From positions 72,336,245-72,400,244 of the forward strand of contig OZ018320.1 of the NCBI GenBank assembly GCA_963969495.1: a stretch of 64,000 nucleotides of DNA, written 5' to 3'. Of the stretch, positions 10,323 through 23,248 are shown one piece after another. The position numbers and the translations under genes are program-made. The stretch is from Ceratothoa steindachneri. Lineage: Eukaryota > Arthropoda > Malacostraca > Isopoda > Cymothoidae. Under the pieces are notes generated by a model. The model searched no databases, was not told where the DNA came from, and worked only from the letters and a program-made list of their open reading frames with translations. The number at the start of each line of letters is the position of its first letter. Position 1 is the first letter of the stretch.

Positions 10323-10927
10323 CCATTTTTTCTGTGAAGCTGCCTGAGGGCAGCTCCATCAATGGAACAGGGAAAGTTGAGGGTTGTTTTTTTTTTATTT
10401 GTTCATCATTGGGCATGGTGACCCTGTATTTTATACAGGAAGCAATAGCTCATCACCCCTCACAGTAGCCTGCACTGCAAGGGGTGTGTACAGGCATGGC
10501 AGAGCCAGGTGCCACCTTTCAGGACCATCCCTCCCGCCTGGTGGCCTGGCAGCTCCACCTTAGACACGGCATAAAATTGATAGAGTGTGAAGAGGAAAGG
10601 AAAAGGGATGTGAAAAACGTATGGGTGGCGATGAAGTAGGTTGTTAAAAAAAAAACATCCCAGACTGGAGTTCAGGGGTTAGGGAAGATTGTCCCCTTCC
10701 CCCTCAGCCCCGATCCGGGACGGTTGGCTGAGAAGAAGGTCAGCATCTACCCTGTGAAATTAGAGGCCAACCAGAGAAAGTTGTGGGAGGTTATATGAAA
10801 AGTGACGAAGTAGGGGAGAAATACAGGCTGTCTGAAAGAAGGAGAAGAGGCTAAGCTGGGGTCGGACGGGGTGCTGAGTCCTGTCAGCACAACAGCCAGG
10901 ATGGCATATCGTCGCACCCCTTACGGG
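10323..10927 (-). other. 5' untranslated region of copy A
   Basis: The segment is collinear with 22641-23235 and 25641-26257 in the other copies and ends at the shared CCCGTAAGGGG. It should contain the internal promoter of the element. No promoter motif is assigned. Confidence 0.65.
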
Positions 10928-11586
10928 AAGAAAATTTTATAGAGCTAATATAAAAACCATTCCTTATGAAGAAAGGCTGACTTAATAGAAGAATTGACAC
11001 ATTTTTTTTTATTAAAAAACATATTAAAAATATGTATATGGCAATTTTTAAAAAATTGTGTGCAAATCAGTTTAAATTTGGTCAACAAATATTTTCTTTC
11101 CTTGAATCACTAAAGACCAGATATATTATAATGCTATATTTTTATATAATTAAATACACTGTACAAGAATGAAAAAACAAAACAATAATCTCTTCTAGTT
11201 ACTTTTTGCATATATCACAGATATAACATCTGTCTTCTGCGACCCTCCAGTTTCTCATAAATTACCATCTTACTTATGTTAAATACACTAATGGTTCTGT
11301 AGGGATTAAATGCAAACAGGATTGAGCTGAAACTGACAACTCTAAAAGTTAAAAAGGAAGTTTGATATAATTTTAATGAAGTGTTCCTAAGGTGTTTGAC
11401 AACCTACCTAACCTATGAAATTTATGAAAGTATATTCAATTATCTTTTAGTTATATGGGTCCAAATCCATGGCGACTCTTACATAATGCTTGATAATTGT
11501 GTAACTTAGAATAAATGCTTCCTATTTTTACTTTTTTACTTAATATCTGTTGCTGTTACTATTTATATTACTTTTCATAGACTACA
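10928..11586. other. AT-rich intergenic DNA
   Basis: No gene, repeat family or RNA is recognised here. Confidence 0.6.
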
Positions 11587-12688
11587 GTGTTTTTTAGTTA
11601 CAGGAGACAGCTAAAATGCCTAGAGAGTGCAAAATTCCCCAGACAGTTTCTGTTATATATGTGCTCAGTTAAATTAAGACAATACAAGAGGCAGTTAAAG
11701 AAACTTTATGAGCTGTACTTTGGATGTAAAGTAGGTAACCAAGACAAACACTGGGCACCTTATATATGTTGTGTCAGGGGTACAAGTTCCCTTTCTACCT
11801 GGGTGAAAGGCAAAGGGCCTGGCCTCATGTTTGTCATATCAATGGTCTGGAGGGAGCCAAAGGACCATTCAACAGATTGCTACTTCTGTTTAACAGATAT
11901 TAAAGGTGGGTATTCAATGTGCTTTCTTTCCTGGTCTTTAATATATTTTCAAGATGTATCAATTATAAAGATCAAAATACATACTATGTTGTACTTCCAC
12001 TATTTCTGCAAGTGATCACATCCAAAAATATCCATTTTTAGTCTGATTTTACATTATTTCACTGCAAGTCGCAACAGAAAAGGTAAGAAATCTATCATGT
12101 ATGCAGATCTTCGGTTTGCTATTCACCCAGTGAGACATTCCAAGTGCTATTCCTGCCACAGCCGCCCTCTGAACTATCAAGCAATGAAATGAGCATCTCA
12201 GACAATTTAGAATCTCAAGATACACCATATGTGGCACAGCTTGAATCTGACAAGAAACCACACATCATCACCCAACCGGAACTCAATGATCTAATTTATG
12301 ATCTAACACTTACTATGCCACAGAATGAACTCCTGGCCTCATGTCTGCAACAATGGAAACTGTTGGATGAACATGCTCGAATTACAATATTTAGGAAGCG
12401 TTTTACAGATCTACAGCAATTCTTCACTTATGAAAGCAACTTGACTTATTGTAATGATATCAGAGGCCTATTCAATGCCCTTGAGCTGACCTATGAGTGG
12501 AGGTTATTCATAGATGCAGCCCTTTACAGCATAAAAGCGGTTATGTTGCACATTGGGAACACCATGCCTTCAGTTCAAATTGCTCACTCAGTCATTTTAA
12601 GAGAGACATATGAGAACCTTGCTTTTATTCTAGACCGCATAAGTTACAAGGAGTATGAGTGGCTAATTTGTATGGAATTAATGGGCTG
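11587..12688 (+). pseudogene. multi-copy gene of unknown function, 5' part, split by a retrotransposon
   Basis: The first block (to about 11920) contains KLYELYFGCKVGNQDKHWAP, YICC, MVWREPKDHSTDCYFCL and DIKGG. A second block from 12144 contains LPQPPSELSSNE, EWRLFIDAALYSIKAVMLH, SVILRETYENL and EYEWLICMELMG. I recognise this combination from many uncharacterised multi-copy arthropod proteins; the function is unknown to me. The paired CxxC and CYFC motifs look zinc-binding. The region joining the blocks (12016-12143) is frame-shifted, so this is a pseudogene or a copy with an unrecognised intron. The frame stops because an I-type element inserted at 12689; it continues at 26258. Confidence 0.7.
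12678..12688. repeat. target-site duplication (left) of the I-type element B/D
   Basis: TTAATGGGCTG here is repeated exactly at 26258-26268, on the far side of the composite insertion. Confidence 0.85.
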
Positions 12689-12969
12689 ATTTTTTTAAAA
12701 AAAATTTAAGAGCTCATCTGGCGACTGCCTACTTGGGCATTAGTCGCCGTATTAAAACTGGCCTAGTTCTAGGCTACTTTAAAATAAAATTAAAGAGACG
12801 AAAAACACCCAAAAAATAAGGAAAGGAAGCATGCTCCCGCGCCGGGGGAAGGTCCCCCCGGCGCAGGAGCGTGCAACCTAAAGGGAAAAAAACAAAAGCA
12901 AAAAACAAAGCAAAAAAAAACCCTGCTTAAATAATAGGGAGAAGCCGGCCTCCCCCAAAAAGTCAACAA

Positions 12970-15900
12970 GTCCACCAGTCAATGTGCACGCACTCATCCC
13001 GAGTACAAGGGAAAGGCGGTAGCGATCCCGCCCATCCCGGTACCGGGACAGTTAACGTGCGCGAAGATCACCCAGACTGGGACATTCGACAAGAATGTGA
13101 CGAATAGTCTGGGGGACGACGCAGTCGTCGCAATAGGGCGCTGGCGAGCGCTCCATCAGATAGCGATGCGTCACACGAGTATGTCCGATTCGGAGACGAC
13201 AGAAAGCGACATGAAGCCATCGCGGCATTGGGGGATAGGTCCATGGGAACAGTCACGGCGCAATGGCACGCAACTTTAAGTTCCCTTCGACCGTCTCCCA
13301 TCTTCTTTGCCAAGCAGTCGAAGGAGCTGCCCGTATTCTTGCCATGTAGTCGGTGTGAGGAAGAGCGAAACGCTGGTCTGGTCGCAGAGTCCTCGCGGAC
13401 TCTTTAGCGCCCGCATTCCCCGGAATTCTTACATGTCCAGGATAATCTCAACATCTGCCCGGCTCGCCATAACCGTGGCGTCACGGATACCGCGAACCAG
13501 GAGATGAGGAGATGCGGAGTCGCTATAGATCACAATCCGGTCTCCGAACCGGGCAGGTCGCGTAATCTCCCATACCGAGTGGTGTATTGCCACCAGCTCA
13601 CCTGTGAAGACAGACGAAGCGCCTGGCAGAGCCACGCTGACTTCAAACAGAGGGGATTTGGCGTGGAAGCCGACCCCCTCTTGGGACTTGGAGCCATCCG
13701 TATACACGGCACGGTTCCAGCGTGACACAAGGTGTGCTCCAGAAAGGTCGAACGCAATAACCCCGGCGCCGTAAAAGCTTTGAGAGCAAAGGCGTGGCGA
13801 CAAATAGCCAAATGTGGTACCCTCCAGGGTGGCATCCTGGGCAGAACCAGGGGCGCCACTAGCCCGAGAGCTATATCTAGCTCTCGAAGGCGTTTCCTGG
13901 CCCTAAACCCAAAGGGCTTAGGGTATGACTGGCGTCTCTCGGCGGCATAAGCACCATAGAGATCAGCTGCGGATGCAGTGAGAGTGGTTGGCGACTGAGG
14001 GAGGCGCCGGGCTCGCGCATACAGGCGAGTGACGCCCTGCACGCGGCACAGAGCGAGTGACGCCCTGAAGCAGCGCAGAGCGAGTGGCATCTCCCCAGGA
14101 TCGACTAACAGGCTCTCAATGGGGAAAGTGCGGAAGGCACCGGTCGCAAGGCGAAGGCCGGTGTGGTAGATCGAATCCACCTTCCGCAATAAACGCTCAC
14201 CTGGGGATGCATAAAACTCGCATCCATAGTCGAGCATCGAACGAACAAAGGATCGATAAAAAAGTAGGGCAGTAGCCTTATCAGCGCCACAAGCGCTGAA
14301 CGTCACGGAACGGAGAATGTCCATGGCGCGGGTACAAGAGACCCTAAGGCTGCGAATATGAGCCTCCCAGGTGAGGCGTCGGTCGAATACAAGACCGAGG
14401 AAACGGTGCGATTCCACCACATCCAGGCGCACTCCATTAAGAAACAAATCTGGGTCGGGGTGAAGCCGTGGATGGCGGCAGAAGTGCACCACCTTAGTCT
14501 TGGCTAAAGAAAACCGAAACCTGTGCGCTTCGGCATAGCGAGAGACGCGGTTCAATGCCTGTTGGAGTCGACGCTCCAGAGTTGGAATCTGGGCCGCGCC
14601 AAAAGAGATCGAAAGGTCGTCCACGTAGCGTAGCGAGAACATCTTTCGGCAGCACCGAGGTGATGCCGTTGATGCTCAGGGCAAAGAGTGTGACAATGAG
14701 AACACTTCCCTGCGGGACACCCTCTTCCTGCTCCTTTGGGCCGGAGAGGGCTCTCCACACCCGTACGCGGAATCGACGATCTCGCAAAAATTCAGATATA
14801 AACATTGGGAGGCGTCCCCTCACCCCTATCGTGTGGAGAGTCTCCATGATACCGTATCGCCATGCGGTATCATAGGCCTTCTCCAGATAGAAAAACACCG
14901 TGGAGTAGTGCTGTCTACGAAGGAAAGCCTCGCAGACGGCATTTTCGAGTCAGAGCAGAGCATCCGACGTGGAGTAGAACTTGCAGAAGCCGCACTGTGC
15001 GGAACACAGATGGCCTCCGCTGTCCAGGGAAAAGGCTAATCTAACATTTACCAATTTCTCCATCAACTTGCACACGCAAGAGATAGGGCGGAAACCGGTC
15101 GGAGTAGGGTGATCTCTCCCCGGTTTGCGAAAGGCGAGCAGAGTAGCGATTCGCCAGGAGTCTGGGAGAAGACCCTCCATCCAGATCCTGTTGAACAAAT
15201 CTAACAGAAAGGCCATGCCTCGCTCACCCAGGTGTCGAAGCATGGCGTACGGGACATCGTCCGGACCATGGGCGGTGTCCGCGCACGAAGCGAGAGCGGA
15301 GCGCAACTCACTCACAGTAAACTTGTCGTTGAAGGGTTCTCCGCCTCTGTCGCTTCCGCGACATCACGACGTGCATTGAATGCTGGCGGAGCAGCATCCC
15401 GGCTAGAGAATGCGGAAAAATCGGTCGCGAAGGATTCCGCCACGGACGCGGGGTCCGAGATTGCGGTCCCATTCTCCTGGAGAACGGGAGGGGGGGTCCT
15501 GCGAGAACTTGACTCGCTTCCACACCTTTTCTAAAGGGTTCTTCCCGTTAAGTGACGACACGTATGCCCGCCAAGAAGAGCGGCGGGCGTGCTTAAAAAT
15601 ATACCGGAACCTAGCCCTAGCCCAACGAAATTCAGCGACAGTGAAATCGTTCGGGTGGCGCTTATAGCGCATGTAGGCATAACGCTTCTGTTTGAGGGCC
15701 ATCTAACACTCGGCTGACCGCCATGGGAGTGGTCGGCGTGCAAAACGGCCAGACGTCCTAGGAATAGTAGTCAGGCCCACGGCGATGAGGTTGCCGGAGA
15801 AGAACTCAACGGCCTCATCTACCGACCTAAACTCCTCGACTGAGATAGAGAATTCAGTCATTTCCTGAAATGCAGGCCACCGCACCCGCGCCAAGCACTA

Positions 15901-16323
15901 CCGAAGTGGGCTCTCAGGCGGCAGTTGCCCTGAAAATGATATTTGAATGGGAAAGTGATCACTACCATGGAGGTCATCGACCACCCCCCAATCAAAATCA
16001 GGCTGTGCATTCGAAGAGCACAAAGATAGATTGAGGCAAGAAAATGAAGGGGTTCTCGGATAGTGATGCGTAAACTCATCCACGTTTAGGACACCCATCT
16101 CAAGCTCTTCGATCAGATCGGCAAGGACCTGTCCCCTGGGATTTATTGAGTAATCTCTCCAGAGAGGATGCCGGCCGTTCAGATGTCCAAGTAAGTGAAA
16201 GGGCCTCGGCAACCGTGCCACGACGCGACGGAAGTCCCCCGCGTCGAAGTCAGCTGACGGTGGAATGTAAGAAAATGATAGTATACCTCTTATCCAGGTG
16301 CAGCTGCACAGTCACTGCCTGAA
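12970..16323 (-). pseudogene. ORF2 of element B/D (RNase H, RT and endonuclease part)
   Basis: The longest block (13530-14642) encodes RYVDDLSISFGAAQIPTLE and continues through the polymerase thumb into the start of RNase H (AVYTDGSKSQEGVGFH, then VFTGELVAIHHSV, IVIYSDS). The linker with CADTAHGPDDVPYAMLRHLG is at about 15000-15320. The endonuclease part with LNVDEFTHHYPRT and VVDDLHGSDHFPIQISF is at 15860-16220. RNase H is shortened, because IYSDSASPHLLV jumps over sequence present in copy C. Frame breaks occur about every 300 to 1100 bases. Confidence 0.8.
16311..16323. repeat. target-site duplication (left) of copy C
   Basis: GTCACTGCCTGAA is repeated at 23236-23248 and flanks copy C precisely. 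Confidence 0.9.
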
Positions 16324-16356
16324 TTTTTTTTTTTTTTTTTTTTTAAGAGCTCATCT

Positions 16357-16411
16357 GGCGACTGCCTACTTGGGCATTAGTCGCCGTATTAAAACTGGCC
16401 TAGTTCTAGGC
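16357..16411 (-). other. two-hairpin 3' end of the I-type family (copy C)
   Basis: GGCGACT (16357-16363) pairs with AGTCGCC (16379-16385). GCCTAG and CTAGGC (16398-16411) pair across a 2-nt loop. The same pair is at 12720-12774 in element B/D. A diverged version at 33315-33370 keeps both stems using G-U pairs. A role as the recognition site for the element's reverse transcriptase is inferred. Confidence 0.6.
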
Positions 16412-16639
16412 TACTTTAAAATAAAATTAAAGAGAGAAAAAAAAAACAACACCCCAAAAGGGGGAAAGGAAGCAAGCTGGTGCATCGGGGAGAGGTCCCC
16501 CCGGCGCAGGAGCGTGCAACTAAAGGAAAAAAACAAACAAAAAACAAAACAAAAAAAAACAAATGCAAAAAAAACAACAAAACAAAACAAACAAACCTTG
16601 CTTAAATAATAGGGAGAAGGCTGGCCTCCCCCAAGAAGT

Positions 16640-19600
16640 CAACAAGTCCACAAGTAAATGTGCACGAATCTGTCCCGAGCACAAGGGACAGGCGGTAGCG
16701 ACCCCGCCCATCCCGGTACTGGGACAGGTATCGTGCGCGAAGATCACCCAGACTGGGACATTCGACAAGAATGTGCCAAACAGTCTAGGGGACGACGCAG
16801 TCGTTGCAATAGGGCGCAGGCGACGCTCCATCAGAGAGCGATGCGTCACACGAGTGTGTCCGATTCGGAGACGACAGAAAGCAACCTGAAGCCGCCGCGG
16901 CATTGGGGGATAGGTCCATGGGAACAGTCGCGGCGCAATGGCACGCAACTTTAAGTTCACTTCGACCGTCTCCCATCTTCTTTGCCAAGCAGTCCGAAGA
17001 GCTGCCCGTATTCCTGCCATGTAGTCGGTGTGAGGAAGAGCGAAACGCTGGTCCGGTCGCAGAGTCCTCGCGGACTCTTTGGCGCGCTCATTCCCCGCAA
17101 TTCCTACATGTCCAGGAACCCAGCAGAAGATAATCTCGACATCTGCCCGGCTCGCCAAAACCGTGGCGTCACGGATATCGCGAACCAGGGGATGCAGAGA
17201 TTCCAATGCCCCGAGAACACTCAGGGCGCTTTGTGAGTCGCTATAGATCACAATCCGGTCTCCGAACCGGGCACGTCGCGTAATCTCCCGTACCGAGTGG
17301 TGTATTGCCACCAGCTCGGCCGTGAAGACAGACGCAGCGCCTGGTAGAGCCCCGCTGACTTCAAACAGAGGGGATACGGCGTGGAAGCCGACCCCCTCTT
17401 GGGACTTGGAGCCATCCGTATACACTGGCACGGTACCAGCGTGACACGATGTGTGCTCCAAAAAGGTCGAACGGAATACTCCCGGCGCAGTACAACCTTT
17501 GGGAGCAGAGGCGTGGCGACAAATAGCCAAATGTGGTACCCTCCAGGGTGGCGTCCTCGGCAGAACCAGGGGCGCCACCAGCCCGAGAGCTATATCTACC
17601 TCTCGAAGGAGTTTCCTGGCCCTAAACCCAAAGGGCTTAGGGTATGACTGGCGTCTCTCGGCGGCATAGGCACCATCGAGATCAGCTGCGGATGCAGTGA
17701 GAGCTGTTGGCGACTGAGGGAGGCACCGGGCTCGCGCGTACAGGCGAGTGATACACTGCACGCGGCGCAGAGCGAGTGGCATCTCCCCAGCATCGACCAA
17801 CAGGCTCTCAATGGGGGAAGTGCGGAAGGCACCGGTCGCAAGGCGAAGGCCGGTGTGGTGGATCGAATCCACCTTCCGCAATAAACGCTCGGCTGCGGAT
17901 GCATAAAACTCGCATCCGTAGTCGAGCTTCGAGCGAACAAAGGATCGATAAAAAAGTAAGGCGGTAGCCCTATCAGCGCCCCAAGCGCTGAACGTCATGG
18001 AACGGAGAATGTCCATGGCGCGGGTACAAGAGACCCTAAGGCTGCGAATATGAGCCTCCCAGGTGAGGCGTCGGTCGAATACAAGACCAAGGAAACGGTG
18101 CGATTCCACCACATCCAGGCGCACCCCATTAAGAAACAAATCTGGGTCGGGGTGAAGCCGTGGATGGCGGCAGAAGTGCACCACCTTAGTCTTGGCCAAA
18201 GAAAACCGAAACCTGTGCGCTTCGGCATAGCGAGAGACGCGGTTCAATGCCTGTTGGAGTCGACGCTCCAGAGTTGGCATCTGGGCCGCGCCAAAAGAGA
18301 TCGAAAGGTCGTCCACGTAGAGCATAGCGAGAACATCTTCTGGCAGCACCGAGGTGATGCCGTTGATGCTCAGGGCAAAGAGTGTGACACTGATGACACT
18401 TCCCTGCGGGACACACTCTTCCTGCTCCTTTGGGGCAGAGAGGGCTCCCCCCACCCGTACGCGGAATCGACGATCTCGCAAAAATTCAGATATAAACATT
18501 GGGAGGCGTCCCCTCGCCCCCATCGTGTGGAGAGTCTCCATGATACCGTATCGCCATGCGGTATCATAGGCCTTCTCCAGATAGAAAAACATCGTGGCGT
18601 AGTGCTGTCTACGAAGGAAAGCCTCGCAGACGGCATTTTCCAGTCGGAGCTGGGCATCCGACGTGGAGTGAAACTTACGGAAGCAGCACTGTGCAGAAGA
18701 CAGATGGCCTCCGCTGTCCAGGAAATAGGCTAATCTAACATTTACCAATTTCTCCAACTTGCACATGCAAGAGGTTAGAGAGATTGGGCGGAAACCGGTC
18801 GGAGTAGAGTGATCTCTCCCCGGCTTGCGTAGGCGAGCACAGTAGCGATTCGCCAGGAGTCTGGGAGAAGACCTTCCACCCAGATCCTGTTGAACAAATC
18901 TAACAGAAAGGCCATGCCTCGCTCACCCAGGTGTCGAAGCATGGCGTACGGGACATCGTCCGGACCATGGGCGGTGTCCGCGCACGAAGCGAGAGCGGAA
19001 CGCAACTCACTCACAGTAAACTTGTCGTTGAAGGGTTCTCCGCCTCTGGAGGTAAAGTCCAGGCGACGGCCTTCCGCGACATCACGACGTGCATTGAATG
19101 CTGGCGGAGCAGCATCACGGCTAGAGAATGCGGAAAAAGCGGTCGCTAAGGATTCCGCCACGGACGCGGGGTCCGAGATTGCGGTCCCATTCTCCTGAAG
19201 AACGGGAGGTGGGTCCTGCGAGAACTTGCCCCGAATCATTTTGACTCGCTTCCACACCTCAGCTAAAGGGGTCTTCCCGTTAAGTGAAGACACGTATGCC
19301 CGCCAAGAAGAGCGGCGGGCGTGCCTCGAAATATACCGGAACCTAGCCCTAGCCCGACGAAATTCAGCGACAGTGAAATCGTTCGGGTGGCGCTTATAGC
19401 GCATGTAGGCATAACGCTTCTGTTTGAGGGCCGTCTCACACTCGGCCGACCACCATGGGAGTGGTCGGCGTGCAAAACGGCCAGACGTCCTAGGAATAGT
19501 AGTCAGGCCCACAGCTATGAGGTTGCAGGAGAAGAACTCAACGGCCTCATCTACCGACCTAAACTCCTCGACTGAGAGAGAGAATTCAGTCATTTCCTGA

Positions 19601-20289
19601 AATGCAGGCCACCGCGCCCGCGCCAAGCACCACCGAGGTGGTCTCTCAGGCGGCAGTTGCACTGAAAATGATATTTGAATGGGAAAGTGATCACTACCAT
19701 GGAGGTCATCGACCACCCCCCAATCAAAATCAGGCTGTGCATCCGAAGAGCACAAAGATAGGTCAAGGCAAGAAAATGAAGCGGTTCTCGGACAGTGATG
19801 CGTAAACTCATCCACGTTTAGGACACCCATCTCAAGCTCTTCGATCAGATCGGCAAGGACTTGTCCCCTGGGATTTATGGAGTAATCTCCCCAGAGAGGA
19901 TGCCTGCCGTTCAGATCTCCAAGCAAGAGATAGGGCCTCGGCGTCCCCCGCGTCGAAGTCAGCTGACGGTGGAATGTACGCAGAAATGATAGTATACCTC
20001 CTATCCAGGTGCAGCTGCACAGCCACTGCCTGAAAGGAGGTATCTAAAGAGAAAGGAAGAACGGAGACATCATGCCGGGTGTAAACCGCGCATCCCCCAG
20101 CCCGGCCATCCCGCGGTGGTGGGGTCGCAAGACCCTTATACCCCGCGAGGGCAGGCAGGGGGCACGCGCCTAGCATGGTCTCCTGCAAAAAAATAGCTAA
20201 CGGGGAACGGGACGAGGCGAGCCTCCGCAGCTCCTCCCAGTTGGCCCGGAGTCCACGGCAATTCCATTGAAGGAATATGCCCTCCAGGC
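16640..20289 (-). pseudogene. ORF2 polyprotein of copy C: endonuclease, RT, RNase H
   Basis: The endonuclease (19600-20280) has LQWNCRG-type N-terminal residues, the QET motif (FLQET-like, read as MQETML) and the C-terminal GSDHFPIQ. A deletion near 19940 removes the GDLNGRH-preceding stretch in frame context. The linker and polymerase follow with LYVDDLSISFG (near 18320), so the catalytic Asp pair is intact. RNase H has VYTDGSKSQEG, FTAELVAIHH, YSDSQSALSVL and WVPGHVGIAGNERAKES, all four acidic or His positions kept. The Cys/His tail is degraded. A frameshift near 18770 splits linker from polymerase. Two large blocks (18775-19926 and 16520-18766) remain open. Confidence 0.85.
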
Positions 20290-22640
20290 CTAGCTCGGAG
20301 GAGACGCGGGGGCCCTCCTCGAATTGAAAACCCTCACGGGAATGGCCGTACGCTTCCCGGGGGCAGAACCCCGGGCGCTGTTAGCCGGACAAAGCGCTGG
20401 AGGCGCTGTCGCCTTCGAGGACTTATTGGCGGAGGTTGGGCTCGCCATGCGAGTCTTTTCCTCCCTCCGCCTCGAAACCTTAAGCGGGCGCTGCGGCTTC
20501 GGAGGCGGGGGGGCCTCTTTTCGAGGAACCACCGTCTCCGAGCGACTCGCTCCACCTTGGGGCGTGGGCGAAGGAGCCGAAGCTCCTTTGTTGCTGTCCT
20601 CCTTTCTGGGGACAGCTTTAGGAACCCCTGAAGATGGCCTAGCGACCATCTTCAGGGGTGTTGCCTCCTGTGAGTCTAACGACTGGGTGGAGGCGCGTGG
20701 CCGTTTCGCCTTGCGGGAAACGGTCACGCTGGGGTAAGAGGGGGGAGCCCTGGTTTTAGCCGGGGCTGGGTATGAACCCTTTTTGCCGCCAGCTTTACCA
20801 GGGGAGCGCCCGGGTTGGGTAGAGCCCGCAAAAGGGCTCCGAATGGGCGCGGAAACAACCTTGCTCGTTGGCCTGGATGGGCCAGGAGCAGAGGGTGCCT
20901 TTCGAACTACTGAGGCATATGACGTCCCAGGCAGAGCTGGGCGCGCCATGACCAAGTCCTTAGCCTCACGGAATGAGAGTCTATCCTGGGCCTGAACAGG
21001 CAGGATTTCTTTCTCCAGGAGATATGCACCACATTGCTTCGAAGAAGCAGGGTGCGGCTCTCCGCAATTGACACACTTGGGCACACACGATTTGGACTTA
21101 TCGTGTGCGACCTTGGAGCAATTTACACAGACTTCGGGTGACCCCGACTTTGCACGTCTACATGAGCGATTCGTATGGCCGAAGCGGTGACAGTAATAGC
21201 ACCGCCGCGGCAGTGGCACGAATGCCTTCACGTGGTAGCGGTACCAACCAGCACGCACCGACTAAGGGAGCTTGTCACAGTCGAACGTGACAAGGAGTGT
21301 AGGGGTGGGTCTCGAAGCCCCTCCCTGTTTTCTCATCACACGTTCGACCTTGACCGCCCCATGGTCAGCCAGCTCTAGGGTGATGTCCTCAATGGAGTAG
21401 TCAACGAGTTCCCTCGCATAAACTACTCCTGTCACAGAGTTCATGGTAGAGTGCGGCGTCACACTCACCGGGGTGCCATGAAGTGTCCGAAGAGCACTTA
21501 TCTTGGCCGCCTCGGCGGGATTCGCCGCATTCGCCAGAAGGCTCCCGTCCGAGAAACGGGTCACCTTCGGCTCTCTACCAATTGCACTAGCTAATCCTCT
21601 CCTCTGATGGATCATGTTGCCCTTGGACAACATGGTGCCATCAGTGGAGCGAATAACGAGGAAGCGTTTGAAGCCAGCGGGCTCGAAAACGCCAGGTAAC
21701 CTCTGAATGATGGGCCCCGATGTCATCGAGGCTCCGCCCTGTGCACTTTTGGTGTTAGTCTTGGTCAGGGGCTCTGCACACGAGGGGGTAGAGGGGCCGG
21801 ATGTGCCGATCTTGGCTTGGTCGCCTACCAAAGTAGTAGCAGACCCATCCGTCCCCGCAGCCCCCGCGGATAGGAGCCTCGAGTCTTTTTTGTCTTTTTC
21901 TTTTTTGGAGAGGAGGGCGGGGAATGAACCCGCTTTTCACCTCCACCGGCAGAAGCCCCCAGGCCAGATGGACCGGCCTCAGCCAGGTCCTTCTCCGAAA
22001 TGGAGAAGGTCCTGGTTGTTGTAGGGGCACCTGTCGGAGGAGATCCCTCCCCTCCTTTTACTGCCTCGGAGCCCTCAGCCATTTGAGGAGGACCTCGCAT
22101 AGGGGCGGATTCGGGTTTGGTGCTTGGCGCCGAGACGAATTCCCCCCCATGGAAGGCCCTACCGTCTGAGGCTGGGTCTCCTCAAGGACCATGTCTATCA
22201 CAGGAGGGGCCTCCAGTTGGCCATCCCCTCCCAGGACATCGCAGGTCCCCTTGGCAGTGTCGCCAGTCTTGTGTGGGGAGGCACAGGCCTTGACCCCAGC
22301 AAGGTTTAAAATTCTTGCCAGCAGGTCTTTTGAGGGAAGCGACCGAAGGGGCCTGGCTTCCCTCTCCCCCTTAAGGGGGTTTGCCCTACCGAGCCGCTTT
22401 GATGGGGAGCGGCTGGCTAAGGGCTGCCTGCTGGCTTTCTTGGCAGTCCCCTTGGAAAGAAACGAGGGGACTGCCGCTGGGAAAAGGGAGGTGCCCGAAA
22501 GCACCTCCAGAGAAGGGGGTGAGGGGGAGTCCCCTGCACCCGTAGGCGAAGGAGAGGAGTAAGCCTCCTCTCCGGTTAGAGTAATATGGAGGGTCCCCTG
22601 TGCAAGTACAGGGGGGGGACCTCCATTTTTTTGCTGGAGC
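20290..22640 (-). pseudogene. ORF1 (gag-like) of copy C
   Basis: The domain order is a Pro/Ser-rich N-terminus, a Lys-rich patch (SPKKKKTKKTRG), a central domain with RFLVIRSTDGTMLSKGN, then three zinc knuckles: CYYCHRFGHTNRSC, CVNCSKVAHDKSKSC and CVNCGEPHPASSKQC. A Pro/Ser/Arg-rich C-terminus follows. The region from 21831 to 20290 is open except for one in-frame TAG after DKLP at about 21260, where copies A and D have a Glu codon. Further upstream a frameshift precedes the N-terminal part. The likely start is the ATG near 22630, in the conserved ATGGAGGTC context. The protein would bind the element RNA. Confidence 0.8.
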
Positions 22641-23235
22641 TGCCAGAGGGCGGCTCCGTCGATGGAACAGGGAGTGTTGAGGGTTGGGTTTGTTTTTTTT
22701 TATCTTCATCATTGGGCATGGTGACCCTTTTTTAAACATGGGATGCAATCGCGCACACCTCTCGCAGTAGCCCGCACTGCGAGAGGTGCTTACAAGCCCG
22801 GCAGAGCCAGGCGCCGCCATTTGGGACCACCCCTCCCGCCTGGTGGCCTGGCAGTCCATCGGCATGGCGGCTCCACCTTAGACACGGCGTAAAAAATATA
22901 GATTGTGAAGAGGAGAGGAAAAGGGATGTGTGGAAGGTATGGGTGGGGATGAAGCAGGTTGTTAAAAACCAGCCACCCCAGACCGGAGCTCAGGGGTTAG
23001 GGATCTTTGTCCCCCACCCCCTCAGCCCCGATGCGGGACGGTTGGCTGAAAGGAAGGTCAGCATCTACCCTGTGAAATTAGAGGCTGACCAGAGAAAGTT
23101 GTGGGAGAGGTTGTGTGAAAAGAGAGGAAACAAGTATTTTGAAGGAAGGAAGAGGGGCTAAGCTGGAGCCGGACGGAGCGCTGGATCCCGTCAGCACGGC
23201 GGCCAGGATGGCAAATCGCCGCGCCCCTTACGGGG
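22641..23235 (-). other. 5' untranslated region of copy C
   Basis: This is collinear with the same region in copies A and B/D and ends exactly at the target duplication, which defines the 5' end of the family. Confidence 0.75.
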
Positions 23236-23248
23236 GTCACTGCCTGAA
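23236..23248. repeat. target-site duplication (right) of copy C
   Basis: GTCACTGCCTGAA matches 16311-16323 exactly. Confidence 0.9.

Larger units (their letters stand above)
4444..10927 (-). mobile_element. I-group non-LTR retrotransposon, copy A (nearly full length)
   Basis: The order on the minus strand is 5' untranslated region, ORF1 (gag-like), ORF2 (endonuclease, reverse transcriptase, RNase H, Cys/His tail) and 3' untranslated region. The 5' end matches copies C and B/D at CCCGTAAGGGG. The 3' end is cut at a TA by the mariner-type transposon. RNase H downstream of the polymerase, with a gag-like ORF1 carrying CCHC knuckles, points to the I/R1 assemblage. Numerous frameshifts and small deletions make this the most decayed of the three long copies, and probably the oldest. 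Confidence 0.85.
12689..16323 (-). mobile_element. I-group retrotransposon B/D, 3' half
   Basis: This half runs from the A/T-rich tail at 12689 through the 3' untranslated region (hairpins at 12720-12774), RNase H and polymerase to the endonuclease, where it is cut at 16323. The cut matches the start of the 5' half at 23236, with the 13-bp sequence GTCACTGCCTGAA at both edges. The two parts are therefore one element opened by insertion of copy C, not two truncated copies. Confidence 0.85.
16324..23235 (-). mobile_element. I-group retrotransposon, copy C (full length, youngest)
   Basis: This copy is 6.9 kb long with a poly(A) tail (seen as poly-T at 16324), a complete 3' untranslated region, ORF2, ORF1 and a 5' untranslated region ending at CCCCGTAAG. 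It sits inside the endonuclease region of element B/D with a perfect 13-bp target duplication. It has the fewest frame breaks of the family and was the last of the three long copies to arrive. Known I-type elements move by target-primed reverse transcription, which gives the tail and the duplication seen here. Confidence 0.9.
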